Assembly (NCBI RefSeq): GCF_016862215.1
Contig: NZ_BOMN01000111.1
Span: 62,001-126,000 of the forward strand
DNA length: 64,000 nucleotides
From: Winogradskya humida
Lineage (GTDB): Bacteria; Actinomycetota; Actinomycetes; Mycobacteriales; Micromonosporaceae
Direction: 5' to 3'
Positions 33,374 to 41,799 of the stretch are shown piece by piece (the stretch's first letter is position 1; each line of letters opens with the position of its first letter). A model generated the notes under the pieces. The model saw only the letters and a program-made list of their open reading frames with translations, did no database searches and had not been told where the DNA came from. Made by a program: the position numbers and the translations under genes.

Positions 33374-35217
33374 CGGGCGATCACCTCGTCGTGTTTCCCG
33401 GGGGAGGGCAGGTCGGTGCCGGTGAAGCGGTCGGCCTGCAGGTGGAACATCTCGGCATAGGTGCCGTTGAGCGCCATGAGCTGGTCGTGCGTGCCGGACT
33501 CGGTGATGCGCCCGCCGGTCAGCACCGCGATCCGGTCGGCCTGACGGACGGTGGCGAGGCGGTGGGAGACCAGGAGGACACTCGCGCCCCGGGCCGCCGC
33601 CGTCACCCGCGCCAGCAGGTCCGCCTCGGCGCGCACGTCCAGGTGTGCGGTCGGCTCGTCGAGCACGAGCAGGCGGGCGCCGCGGGCCACGGCGTACAGG
33701 GCACGGGCCAGTGCCACCCGCTGCCACTGGCCGCCGGACAGGTCGATGCCCCCGCTGTACGCACTGGCCAGCGGGGTGTCCCACCCCAGTGGTGCGTCAT
33801 CGACCAGGCCGGTGATGCCGGCTCGGCGGGCGACGTCCTCGAGCAGGACGGGGTCCGGTTCACCGGGAGCACCCAGGGTGACGTTGTCGCGGAAGGTCAG
33901 CTCGTAGCGGGTGGACTCCTGGAAGACCACGGCGACGCGGCCCTGCCACACCGCCGGGTCGAGATCGGCGAGGGCGGTGCCGCCGACGCTGATCACCCCC
34001 TCGGCCGGTTGGTAGAGACCGGTCAGGAGTTTGGTGAGGGTGGTCTTGCCGGCGCCGTTCGTGCCGACCAGGGCTACCAGCTCACCGGGTTCGATGGTCA
34101 GGTCGAGGCCGTGCAGGACCGGCCGCTCGCCCCCCTCGTAGCGGAAACCGACGCCGGCGAGCTGGATCCGCGGCGTCGTCCCGGGTGCGACGGGATCCCT
34201 GTGTGGCGACGGGGCCGGCGACGGCGACAGCTTCGCGCGCAGCCGGTCCGCGGCCAGCAGTGCCGGCACCCCGGCGAACTCCACATCGTAGGCCTCGGTG
34301 TCCCATTTGCTCACCGCCATCAGCGCCCAGAACACCCCCAGGTAGAGGGCCAGCTCGCCGGGCGAGATCGAGCCGTGCACCGCCGCCACCACCAGCTGGA
34401 CGAGCCCGGCGGCCGTGACGACGGCCAGCAGGAGGAAATGCGGGCGTGATCGTCTCAGCAGCTGCCGCCGGACTCCGGCCACCGCGGACACCCGCCCGGT
34501 CACGAGCTCCCGATAGCGGCTGGTGACCCAGTCGCCGAGACCGAAGATCCGGGTCTCCTTCGCCGCCCACGGCGCCGAGACGATCTCGGCCAGGTACTCC
34601 TCCTCGCGGATGCCCGGTGTCAGCCGGCGCACCACGCCGTGCTGGCGGAGCCACTCGCGGCGGGTGCCGGCGCGCACCAGCAACGCCGTGGCGAGCAGGC
34701 AGATCGCAGCGGGCCAGGAGAACGTGGCGAGCACGGCGGCGGCCACGCACGCACCGATCGTCCGGGTCGTGATGGACAGCTGCCCGACCGCGCCGGTGCC
34801 GAACGAGTAGTGGATCCAGTGCGGCATTCCCTTGAGCACCGCCGCGGACAGGTCGTCCTGCACGGCCGGATCCTCGAGCTGCCGGATCCCCCGGGGCCCG
34901 GCGGCCAGGCCGGCGATCTCCATGCGGTGCCGGGCGTTGATCCGCTGGGACACGACCACGCGCAGCGCCGAATGGCCGAACTCCAGCGCCTGCGAGGCCA
35001 GGGCCAGCGCCCCGACGGCGAGGGTCAGCGTCGTCAGGCCGTACGTGTCGTGCGGGTCGCCCATCAGCCGGGAGATCAGCGCCCCGGTGGCGAGGCCGGT
35101 TGCCGTCGGCAGCAGGGCGAGACCCAGGGCGGCGATCCACAACGCGATGGCCAGGCGCGGGCCCGCGTACCGGAGGGCACCGAGGAGCCGCCATCGGGTC
35201 CGGACCTCGTGAATCAC
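33370..35217 (-). CDS. ABC exporter half-transporter B
   Basis: This 615-residue protein has membrane helices in the first ~330 residues, then a nucleotide-binding domain: Walker A GTNGAGKTT, signature IDLSGGQWQRVAL, Walker B LLVLDEPTAH, H-loop SHRL. Its motifs are canonical. In heterodimeric exporters usually only one of the two ATP sites is canonical, and here partner A has the altered signature. The gene overlaps both neighbours by four bases (ATP-grasp 2 upstream, partner A downstream). Export of the cluster product, self-resistance or peptide export are all possible. Confidence 0.85.
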   Translation of the reverse strand: MIHEVRTRWRLLGALRYAGPRLAIALWIAALGLALLPTATGLATGALISRLMGDPHDTYGLTTLTLAVGALALASQALEFGHSALRVVVSQRINARHRMEIAGLAAGPRGIRQLEDPAVQDDLSAAVLKGMPHWIHYSFGTGAVGQLSITTRTIGACVAAAVLATFSWPAAICLLATALLVRAGTRREWLRQHGVVRRLTPGIREEEYLAEIVSAPWAAKETRIFGLGDWVTSRYRELVTGRVSAVAGVRRQLLRRSRPHFLLLAVVTAAGLVQLVVAAVHGSISPGELALYLGVFWALMAVSKWDTEAYDVEFAGVPALLAADRLRAKLSPSPAPSPHRDPVAPGTTPRIQLAGVGFRYEGGERPVLHGLDLTIEPGELVALVGTNGAGKTTLTKLLTGLYQPAEGVISVGGTALADLDPAVWQGRVAVVFQESTRYELTFRDNVTLGAPGEPDPVLLEDVARRAGITGLVDDAPLGWDTPLASAYSGGIDLSGGQWQRVALARALYAVARGARLLVLDEPTAHLDVRAEADLLARVTAAARGASVLLVSHRLATVRQADRIAVLTGGRITESGTHDQLMALNGTYAEMFHLQADRFTGTDLPSPGKHDEVIAR

Positions 35218-36440
35218 AGCGCCGTCCCCGTGACCGCCACCGCGGCGCCGACGGCGTCACGCCGGGCGACACACTCGGCGTAGGTGGCGCCGGTCACCAC
35301 CGCGAACCCGGCCCTGGCCCGGAATCCGGCCGGTGGCAGCCGCAATTCCCACCCGGCGGGGATCGCTGTCTCGAACATGTGCAGCCCGGTCAGCTCTGCC
35401 CGGTCGACCTTCAGGCTCAGCGTCTCGAACGTCATGTCGTACGGGGGATAGATCATGCTGATGGCGGCCGTACGTGCGGATGTCGTCGTAAGGTCCGGGG
35501 ATTCCCCGAGCGCCACCCGCGCCGTCCCGGCGGCCAGGTCGACCCCGGTGGCCAGCAGCCCGAGATAGGGAATCAGGTCCCCGCCGAGCCGGACGTTGAT
35601 CTCGATGATCCGGGGGCCCTTACCGGTCAGGCGGAACTCGGTGTGGGTCGCGAGGTTGTCCAGCCCGGCGGCTGCGTGTGCCGCGGTGACCAGCTCCAGC
35701 GCCTCGTCCAGTTCCGGGCTCGGCGGCGGTGGCACGACATGGCCGACCTCTTCGAAGTACGGCGCGGGTCCCAGCTGTTTCCCGGCTACGAACAACGGCC
35801 TGCTGCGCCCCTGCCAGGTCAGGCTGTCGACGCTGAACTCGGGTCCGTCGAGGTATTCCTCCACCAGAAGGCCGCCGAGGTCGGGATCGTCGTACTGCGC
35901 GCGGATAGCCGCTGCGATGGGGTAGTGCTCGCGCATCTGTGCCGCGTTCTCGATGCGGATCACGCCGACGCTACCGCCGAGGTCGCGAGGCTTGAGCACG
36001 ACGGGATAACCGATGGTGTCCGCGGCGGACAGAGCCTCGCGCAGGTTCTCGACGACCGCGTACCCGACGGCTCCGAGTCCCTTGTCGGTGAGCAGAGCAC
36101 GCAGTGCGGCCTTGTCCTTGCACAGCCGGACCGCACCGGGATCGGTGTGCGGCAGGCCATGGTCCCGGGCCAGCTCGGCCACCAGGGGCACCAGGGCATC
36201 GTCATAGGTGACGATCCCGTCGGGGCGTTCCTCGGCGATGATGCCCGCCACCGCTTCCCGATTGTGCGGATCGACGTCCCGGTACCGGTGGATGTGGGGT
36301 TTCTGCCAGGTCAGCTCGCGGTTGTCGAGCAGGATCAGGTCTGCCACCGAGCCCATTGCCCGGAGGATGAATTCACGGAACGGCCGGCCGGACGAGGCGA
36401 ACATCATCAGGCGCTTTCGTCCCGGCTGGGCTAGGGCCAT
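35214..36440 (-). CDS. ATP-grasp carboxylate-amine ligase 2
   Basis: This 408-residue protein has intact ATP-grasp motifs: YPVVLKPRDLGGSVGV, LLVEEYLDGPEFSVD and the metal motif IIEINVRLGGDLIPYL. The N-terminal domain (KRLMMFASSGRPFREFILRA) and DDALVPLVAELA fit amino-acid ligases. It forms an amide or ester bond through an acyl phosphate. Its ATG lies inside the last codons of the peptide-2 gene (10-base overlap), so it is translationally coupled to the peptide. This raises two options: the peptide is the ligase substrate, or it is simply the first gene of the operon. Confidence 0.85.
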   Translation of the reverse strand: MALAQPGRKRLMMFASSGRPFREFILRAMGSVADLILLDNRELTWQKPHIHRYRDVDPHNREAVAGIIAEERPDGIVTYDDALVPLVAELARDHGLPHTDPGAVRLCKDKAALRALLTDKGLGAVGYAVVENLREALSAADTIGYPVVLKPRDLGGSVGVIRIENAAQMREHYPIAAAIRAQYDDPDLGGLLVEEYLDGPEFSVDSLTWQGRSRPLFVAGKQLGPAPYFEEVGHVVPPPPSPELDEALELVTAAHAAAGLDNLATHTEFRLTGKGPRIIEINVRLGGDLIPYLGLLATGVDLAAGTARVALGESPDLTTTSARTAAISMIYPPYDMTFETLSLKVDRAELTGLHMFETAIPAGWELRLPPAGFRARAGFAVVTGATYAECVARRDAVGAAVAVTGTAL

Positions 36441-36637
36441 TCGATTTCCTGGGCGCCGATGGTCCCTTCGTGCCGGGGGGACGAAGCCGTCACCGTACGG
36501 GCCGGCTGGGTGCGCTCAGGGGGAGCGAACGTACCGATCGCTGCGGCCGTGATCACGATCGCGATCACGGCGGCCGCGGCCCGGCGAATGATGACCGGGC
36601 GTGCGTCGTCGGTGGGATCCGCATAGGCGGGTCGCAT
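36431..36637 (-). CDS. Small exported peptide 2, C-terminal EIEWP (proposed propheromone)
   Basis: This is a 68-residue peptide. A polar N-terminus is followed by IIRRAAAAVIAIVITAAAIG (residues ~16-35, export signal or membrane helix). A Pro/Thr/Ser-rich linker then leads to HEGTIGAQEIEWP, which ends the protein exactly at EIEWP. The ATG has CGGAGG six bases upstream. It is a paralogue of peptide 1, with a divergent XRE/TPR gene arranged the same way. It is first in an operon with ATP-grasp 2 and two ABC half-transporters. I infer a secreted signal precursor whose C-terminus is the active part. The alternative is a ribosomal substrate of the ATP-grasp ligase. Confidence 0.7.
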   Translation of the reverse strand: MRPAYADPTDDARPVIIRRAAAAVIAIVITAAAIGTFAPPERTQPARTVTASSPRHEGTIGAQEIEWP

Positions 36638-36673
36638 GGGAACCTCCGGCTGATGGGTGCGGGTAGCGCGGCG

Positions 36674-36703
36674 ACTTTACGGCAGCCATGAAAAACGTGG
36701 CAA
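36674..36703 (-). promoter_or_regulatory. Proposed promoter of peptide 2 (TTGCCA-N18-TAAAGT)
   Basis: On the minus strand, TTGCCA (36698-36703) and TAAAGT (36674-36679) are 18 bases apart. The start of transcription would be about 30 bases before the ATG, the same geometry as for peptide 1. Confidence 0.6.
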
Positions 36704-36729
36704 TGGATTACCAGTCAAGTGCGCAAACA

Positions 36730-36746
36730 TTGCCAAGTTTTGCCCG
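36730..36746. repeat. Two TTGCC(A/C) boxes upstream of peptide 2
   Basis: TTGCCAA (36730-36736) and TTGCCCG (36740-36746) are ten bases apart, upstream of the peptide-2 promoter and outside any gene. They match the boxes at the peptide-1 locus in sequence and in helical phasing. Confidence 0.5.
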
Positions 36747-36837
36747 AAGGAAAGCCTCACATGCGTATTAAACGCCCACAAAGGCGTCGTTTTGAACGCT
36801 GGCACGGAGCGCGCGGTAGGGCGCCGGTGTCGTAGAG

Positions 36838-36867
36838 TTGCCAAATTCTCAAGCGGCCTGCCAGGAT
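36838..36867 (+). promoter_or_regulatory. Possible promoter of regulator 2 (TTGCCA-N18-CAGGAT)
   Basis: TTGCCAA at 36838-36844 gives a -35 word, with CAGGAT (36862-36867) 18 bases on. A TAGAGT, shared with the regulator-1 promoter, directly precedes the box (36833-36838) and is an alternative -10. An ATG at 36866 overlaps the proposed -10, which argues against using it as the start codon. Confidence 0.4.
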
Positions 36868-36934
36868 GATGTGGCGTGGAAATGGTGATCATGTGATGCG
36901 GACGTCCGGCTACGGGGGCGAGGACGAAACGGCG

Positions 36935-38161
36935 GTGGAGCAACCCCACTTCGGCAGGCGGCTCAAAGCGATCAGGCTGAAGCAGGGGCTGCATCAGAGC
37001 GACCTGGCCGGCGCCGGGATGTCGACGGGATATCTGTCCCGGCTGGAATCGGGGGACCGCCCGCCCACCCCACGGGCGATCGCCTACCTCGCCGCGAAGC
37101 TGGGCGTCGACGCTGCCTTTCTCACCCAGCGCCCGCGGGGCTCACTGAGCGAGATCCTCGCGGCCACGGCGTCCGCTCCGAGGTCTGCCGACAGCATCGC
37201 GGCCCTGTCCCGCGCCGTGCACGAGGACACTTTCGACGATCCGGGTGCACGGTGGCACGCACTGTGGCTGCTCAGCCGGAGAAGCAGCCAGCAGGGGGAT
37301 CACGAGGTGGAACGCACCCTGCTGCTGGAGCTGGTGGCGTTGAGCGAAGGCCTCGGCACCCCCGAGCTGCGGGCCAGGGCCCACCTGCAGCACGCACGCT
37401 GTATGCGGGCGCTCGGCGACATGCGGGCCGCGCTGCCGGCCGCCGAGTTGGCGGTGGCGATCACCCGCGAGAGTGGCCTGTCCGCCGCGGACACCATGGG
37501 AGCACTCATGGTGCTGATCAGCGTCGAAGCCGAGAGCGGTTCCCTCGACACCGCCACCCGCCACGCGCAGATCCTGGAGCAGGAGTTCCTGGCCGGGGCC
37601 CTGCCGTCGCAGGCCGCGGAGATTCTGTGGGTTGCCGCGATGGTCCGCGTGCGGAAAGGCGATTTCCCCTCCGCCATGCGACGGCTCGAGAGCGCGATCG
37701 ACCGGCTCGACAGCACTGAAGACCTCGGCCTCTGGACCCGGTTACGGGCCGCAGCCGCCGCAGCGGCGATGCAATCGGCGACGCCGCACCTCGAGGCTGC
37801 CCGGCACTGGATAGCGGAAGCCGAGATGGCGGTCTCCCTGATCGGCACCGCCCTGCAGATTCAGGAGATCCGTTCGCTGCAGGCCCATCTGGCGTTTCAC
37901 GAGAACCGGTGGGACGACGCCCGGCAGCTGTGCGACACGGTCCTGAACGACGACCAGCTGAGACTGTCCTACCGGGACCGGGTCCGCCTGCAGATTCTCG
38001 ACGGGCGACTCATGATCATGGATGGCTGGGTCGGCGCCGGCATCAAGAACCTCGAAAACCTCGGCCGGCAGGCAGCCGAGACGCAGAACTTCGACCTCGC
38101 CGCCCAGGTCTGGCACTCGCTGGCCATGACCCTGGCGGCGATCCACGCTCCACCACCCTGA
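36935..38161 (+). CDS. XRE-HTH/TPR regulator 2 (RRNPP-like architecture)
   Basis: This 408-residue protein is a clear paralogue of regulator 1. The XRE HTH is at residues ~6-60 (GRRLKAIRLKQGLHQSDL, STGYLSRLESGD), then come TPR-like helices to the end (GDMRAALPAAELAVAI, GDFPSAMRRLESAIDRL). I place the start at GTG 36935 (VEQPHFGRRLK) because it aligns with MAELPHFGHRLK of regulator 1 and GAGG lies upstream; ATG 36896 is a possible longer start. It is divergent from peptide 2. Shared phrases with regulator 1 include VLISVEAESGS and LSYRDRVRL. It probably senses peptide 2 or both peptides and controls the ligase-exporter operon. Confidence 0.75.
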   Translation: MEQPHFGRRLKAIRLKQGLHQSDLAGAGMSTGYLSRLESGDRPPTPRAIAYLAAKLGVDAAFLTQRPRGSLSEILAATASAPRSADSIAALSRAVHEDTFDDPGARWHALWLLSRRSSQQGDHEVERTLLLELVALSEGLGTPELRARAHLQHARCMRALGDMRAALPAAELAVAITRESGLSAADTMGALMVLISVEAESGSLDTATRHAQILEQEFLAGALPSQAAEILWVAAMVRVRKGDFPSAMRRLESAIDRLDSTEDLGLWTRLRAAAAAAAMQSATPHLEAARHWIAEAEMAVSLIGTALQIQEIRSLQAHLAFHENRWDDARQLCDTVLNDDQLRLSYRDRVRLQILDGRLMIMDGWVGAGIKNLENLGRQAAETQNFDLAAQVWHSLAMTLAAIHAPPP

Positions 38162-38215
38162 CGAGGTGTTTGCCGCCTTGCCGGACACCCCGGCCCGACG
38201 CCTTTGTGGTTCCGC

Positions 38216-38929
38216 TCAGCCGGCCGAGGGGAAGTCGGGTTGCTCGGGGCCGTGCGGGATGTCGATCCGCTCCTCGCCGGTGCGCAGGGCGCGCAGGATG
38301 ACCTGGCCGACGTACTCGGATGAATGCGCGACCAGGCCTGCGGGGAGGGCGCCCGCGGGGTAGAACTCGGTGTCGGTGACCGATGGCAGCAGCAGTGTCA
38401 CCTGGATGTTGTCGCCCAGCAGTTCCATGCGGCCCACCTGGCTCAGCCAGTTCACTGCCGTCTTGGCGGCCGGGTAGATGGCGTTGCCGGCCATCGGCAT
38501 CCCGGTGGCGCCCGAACTGATGTTGACGATGCGGCCGTGCCCGGCCGCCCGCATGTGGGGCAGCACCGCCTGGATGCTGGTCACGACGCTGACCACGTTG
38601 AGGTTCAGCAGGTCCAGGAAAGCTTCCGGGGTCGTCCCGTCAATCGTGGAGCCGGCGCCCGCCCCGGCATTGTTGACCAGGCCGTCCACCCGTCCGAACC
38701 GGTCGATCGTGGCCTGCACGAGCGCCCTGACCTGGTCCGGGACGGTGACGTCGGTAGGGACGGCGAGCGCTCCGTCGAGTTCCTTGCTCAGTGCCTCGAG
38801 GCGGTCGGCGCGACGCGCGGCCAGGACCGGGTGGGCACCGGCCTCGTGGAGGAGTCGTACCGTCGCGGCACCGATTCCGGACGATGCTCCGGTGACGATG
38901 ATGACTTTGCCGTTCAGGGATTCGGTCAC
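38216..38929 (-). CDS. Short-chain dehydrogenase/reductase
   Basis: This 237-residue classical SDR has TGASSGIGAAT as the cofactor glycine motif, NNAGAGAG, a catalytic Ser in VNISSGATG and YPAAKTAVNWL (Tyr-x-x-x-Lys). Arg residues after beta-2 (AARRADRLEAL) suggest NADP(H). It is divergent from a LysR regulator and converges on regulator 2. The LysR-SDR pair is a common stand-alone unit, so it is probably outside the cluster. Confidence 0.9.
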   Translation of the reverse strand: MTESLNGKVIIVTGASSGIGAATVRLLHEAGAHPVLAARRADRLEALSKELDGALAVPTDVTVPDQVRALVQATIDRFGRVDGLVNNAGAGAGSTIDGTTPEAFLDLLNLNVVSVVTSIQAVLPHMRAAGHGRIVNISSGATGMPMAGNAIYPAAKTAVNWLSQVGRMELLGDNIQVTLLLPSVTDTEFYPAGALPAGLVAHSSEYVGQVILRALRTGEERIDIPHGPEQPDFPSAG

Positions 38930-39056
38930 GCGCTGGCTCCTGGGTGTTGTCGAGATGTCGATGCAGGCCCGCGACGCGGCGGGGCCGGCATTCAGTCAAC
39001 GACGGCTACGGCCCCGGGGGAAGGATCATCTCCCTCTCGACCGATACCCTGGTGAT

Positions 39057-39941
39057 ATGGATCATCTCGAGACGCGGCAGCTCCGATACTTCGTGGCGGT
39101 GGCCGAGGAGCAGCATTTCGGGCGGGCCGCGCAACGGCTGGGCATGGCCCAGCCGCCGCTGTCCCGGGCGATCCGCGACCTCGAGAGGCAGCTCGGCGTG
39201 CAGTTGCTGGTCCGTACCAGTCGTCGGGTCGCTCTCACCCCGGCCGGTCAAACCCTGCTGGACGAGGCCCGGATCGCCCTGGACGCCGTAGCCACGGCCG
39301 GGAACCGGACCCGTCACGCCGGACAGGACGTGCCCGCGTTGCGGCTGGCGCTCAAAGCCGACCACGACGCCGGACTGCTCCCGAAAATTCTTGACGCCTA
39401 CGACGTCCTGCCGGTGAGACTGCTGCTGGGCGGATACGGCGAGCAACTACCGGCTCTGCACGACGGACGGGCCGACGTGGCACTGATGACGACGCCGTTC
39501 GACGAGCGCGGGCTCGACAGCGAGCCACTGATCACCGGGCCGCGCCTGGTGGCAATGGCCGCGTCGGACCCGCTGGCCGCGCGTACCAGTCTGCGGCTGG
39601 CCGACCTGGCCGGGCGGCTCCTTCCCTACGGCACACCGGCCGAGAAGGGCTTTCCGAAGCCACCTTTCGATCCTCACGAACCGCTGGACCACTCGCAGAT
39701 CTTCAGTCTGATCGAGGTGGGCAGCACGGTCTGGTACCTGCCCGTCTGGCTGGCCGAGCGCTTTGCCCGGCCCGGCATCGCATACCGTCCCGTGGAAGAG
39801 CTGGAACCGGCCACCCTGACGGTCGCCTGGCCGGCCCGGTCACGCTCCGCCGCCGTGGCCGCCTTCGTGCGGACCGCCCAGCGGGTCGCCCGCGAGACCG
39901 CGCCGTACGACAACCTGTTTCCTCTGGTGCATCCGGTGTGA
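39057..39941 (+). CDS. LysR-family transcriptional regulator
   Basis: This 294-residue protein has the LysR winged HTH at the N-terminus (LRYFVAVAEEQHFGRAAQRLGMAQPPLSRAI, cited here in part as FGRAAQRLGMAQPPLS) and a periplasmic-binding-type ligand domain to the end. The start is ATG 39057, MDHLETRQLRYF, where the family begins; the frame is open far upstream only as a shadow of the SDR gene. It is divergent from the SDR gene and probably regulates it in response to a small aromatic or redox signal. Confidence 0.9.
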   Translation: MDHLETRQLRYFVAVAEEQHFGRAAQRLGMAQPPLSRAIRDLERQLGVQLLVRTSRRVALTPAGQTLLDEARIALDAVATAGNRTRHAGQDVPALRLALKADHDAGLLPKILDAYDVLPVRLLLGGYGEQLPALHDGRADVALMTTPFDERGLDSEPLITGPRLVAMAASDPLAARTSLRLADLAGRLLPYGTPAEKGFPKPPFDPHEPLDHSQIFSLIEVGSTVWYLPVWLAERFARPGIAYRPVEELEPATLTVAWPARSRSAAVAAFVRTAQRVARETAPYDNLFPLVHPV

Positions 39942-40045
39942 CGCGGTGCGGTTGCCACCCACGACGACAGGCCCGGCGGAGCCATCGTGGATCTCCTGAC
40001 CTACTGATCACCATGTGTGCATCGGCCGTCTCCGGGACGGTTGTC

Positions 40046-40089
40046 GGGCAGCGGGCCGCTCGGTAGGGGTACCGGGCGGCCCACTGCCC
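40046..40089. terminator. 20-base hairpin between convergent genes
   Basis: Arms 40046-40065 and 40070-40089 pair over 20 positions with two G-U-type wobbles, starting at GGGCAG and ending at CTGCCC, with a 4-base loop. It serves the LysR gene and the convergent discoidin-domain gene. Confidence 0.75.
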
Positions 40090-40119
40090 CGTAGGCAGTT
40101 GATGCGTCGGTCGATCTGA

Positions 40120-41682
40120 TCAGCTTCCGTACGCCTCGAGCTCGTTGACGCGTACGTAACCGGGCTGCGCGAGTGGCCCGCTGAGGCCGACGACCCGCAG
40201 GATCCGCGTACTGCGGGGCGCCACCGGGATGACCACTGACACGGCGGTGTTGGCCCGGACCTGTCCGATGGTGACGAAGAAGGATCCGTCCCAGGCCTGG
40301 ACGTCGAAGTCGCGGATCGGGTAGCTCGCGGTGGTGTACACGATCACGCGGCCCAAAGTCCGGTCCACGGGGAACGTGACCTGGACCCACTGCGGTGGTG
40401 CTGTGTGGTACGCGTTCGCCCAGCTGTTGGCCTCGCCCAGGCTGGTGCTCGTTGATCCGTCGTTGACGCGTTCCGGTGCGTATCCGGTGTAGGTGGTGGA
40501 GGCTGTGGCTGTCGCATTGCGGGAGAAGTTCTCCGGCAGGATGCCACCGGCGCTGCAGACGTTCCAGTGCACCGGCCCGGCGGTGTACTCCGTCGTCGTC
40601 AACTCGGTGAAGCCGACCATGCTGAGCCCGGCCATGTCGTCGTGGTTGCTGAGTGTCCATTTGACGTCGGCCGACAGTTTGAGGATCTTGAGCAGCTCGA
40701 CGCCGAGACCGAAACCGATCGTGACCGAGTTACCCGGGTCGTGCTCGTACCACTTGTAGGCCCAGCCGTCGCCGCCGGATGCGCGGATCCAGGTGGTGAT
40801 GAACTCGTCGAGGTTGACCCAGTTCCTGGCGGCCTTACGTTTGACGTTGTACGCGGCCTCCTTGATCACGGTGCCGCCCTGGCCCATGATCACCAGGCGC
40901 ATTTCCAGCTTGCCGCTCCACCAGGGCTCGAGGCTGCCCGGATCCGGCACCTTGAAGCGCTGAAGGTATTCCATGCCCTGGTCATAGCGCTGACCGTTCG
41001 GGGTGCAGACGACCATCGGGGTGTTGACCGGCTCGCGCGCCGCCGTCGGCGTTGACGGGGGAGTGCCCGGCTGGCCCGCCACGGAGACGACACCGGTGTC
41101 GTCGTTCTCGTCGACGGCGAGGACCCATACCTCGTTGGTCAGCACGTACGTCTCGTCGATGGCGGCGACCGCGGTGACCAGGGTGCCTGCCGTGCCGAGG
41201 CGGTAGCCGGGCACGCTGGTGGTTGTCTCGTCAGCGCGGGTGTAGGTCATGGTCACGACGCGGGCGGCGGAGACGCCGTCGCCGTAGTTCGGGATGTAGA
41301 TCTTCGCCGGGTAGGCGGTGCCGTTGACGTTGTCGAGCTGGGCGGCTGCTGCCTTGAACGCCAGCCAGGTGGCGGACGCCGGATCGACCCATTCGCGTTC
41401 TTCGGCCTCGAAGATCACCGAGGAGAGCGCCACTTCGCTGTCACCGGCTGACCCGGCGGCGGCTGTGCTGCGGATCCAGGCTGCCAGTGAGGTGTTCTGT
41501 ACGACGGTCAGCGCCGGCAGAAGCAGATTTTGCAGGCGGGTCTCGATGACCGTGGCGGTGTCGACGACCAGCGGTGCCGGCGCCGCTGCGGCCGGCCCTG
41601 CGGTCACGAGCGTGACCGGGGCCAGCATCGTCATGATGACGCCGGCGATCAGCGCCGGCCACCATTTCCTGATCGGACTCAC
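40120..41682 (-). CDS. Secreted protein with C-terminal F5/8-type (discoidin) domain
   Basis: This 520-residue protein has a Sec signal (WWPALIAGVIMTMLAPVTLV, cleavage after AAA near residue 34). Residues ~40-390 are an unrecognised beta/alpha region; one segment (VTIGFGLGVELLKILKLSADVKWTL) is amphipathic. Residues ~395-520 form a discoidin-like domain (ATASTTYTGYAPERVNDGSTST, cited in part as YAPERVNDGSTS; WVQVTFP; RILRVVGLSG; VNELEAYG), which usually binds carbohydrate. The GTG start has GGGAGG seven bases upstream. It is probably an extracellular glycan-binding protein or enzyme. Confidence 0.75.
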   Translation of the reverse strand: MSPIRKWWPALIAGVIMTMLAPVTLVTAGPAAAAPAPLVVDTATVIETRLQNLLLPALTVVQNTSLAAWIRSTAAAGSAGDSEVALSSVIFEAEEREWVDPASATWLAFKAAAAQLDNVNGTAYPAKIYIPNYGDGVSAARVVTMTYTRADETTTSVPGYRLGTAGTLVTAVAAIDETYVLTNEVWVLAVDENDDTGVVSVAGQPGTPPSTPTAAREPVNTPMVVCTPNGQRYDQGMEYLQRFKVPDPGSLEPWWSGKLEMRLVIMGQGGTVIKEAAYNVKRKAARNWVNLDEFITTWIRASGGDGWAYKWYEHDPGNSVTIGFGLGVELLKILKLSADVKWTLSNHDDMAGLSMVGFTELTTTEYTAGPVHWNVCSAGGILPENFSRNATATASTTYTGYAPERVNDGSTSTSLGEANSWANAYHTAPPQWVQVTFPVDRTLGRVIVYTTASYPIRDFDVQAWDGSFFVTIGQVRANTAVSVVIPVAPRSTRILRVVGLSGPLAQPGYVRVNELEAYGS

Positions 41683-41799
41683 GGTGAAACCTCCCGTATC
41701 CTTGCGCCCGTTCCGGAGGTCGAAACGAACATCCGAATACTTTCGGACACGGGCCGATCACACCGCGTACGTCGAACATGGGTGAACACCGGTGAACGC

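Noticed and set aside
36866..36934. Upstream starts for regulator 2
   Set aside because: ATG 36866 overlaps the proposed -10, and the extra residues do not match regulator 1. ATG 36896 remains possible but is less supported than GTG 36935.
12200..38161. StrR-type binding sites in cluster promoters
   Set aside because: I looked for a GTTCGA/TCGAAC inverted repeat with an ~11-base spacer in the intergenic gaps and found none by eye.
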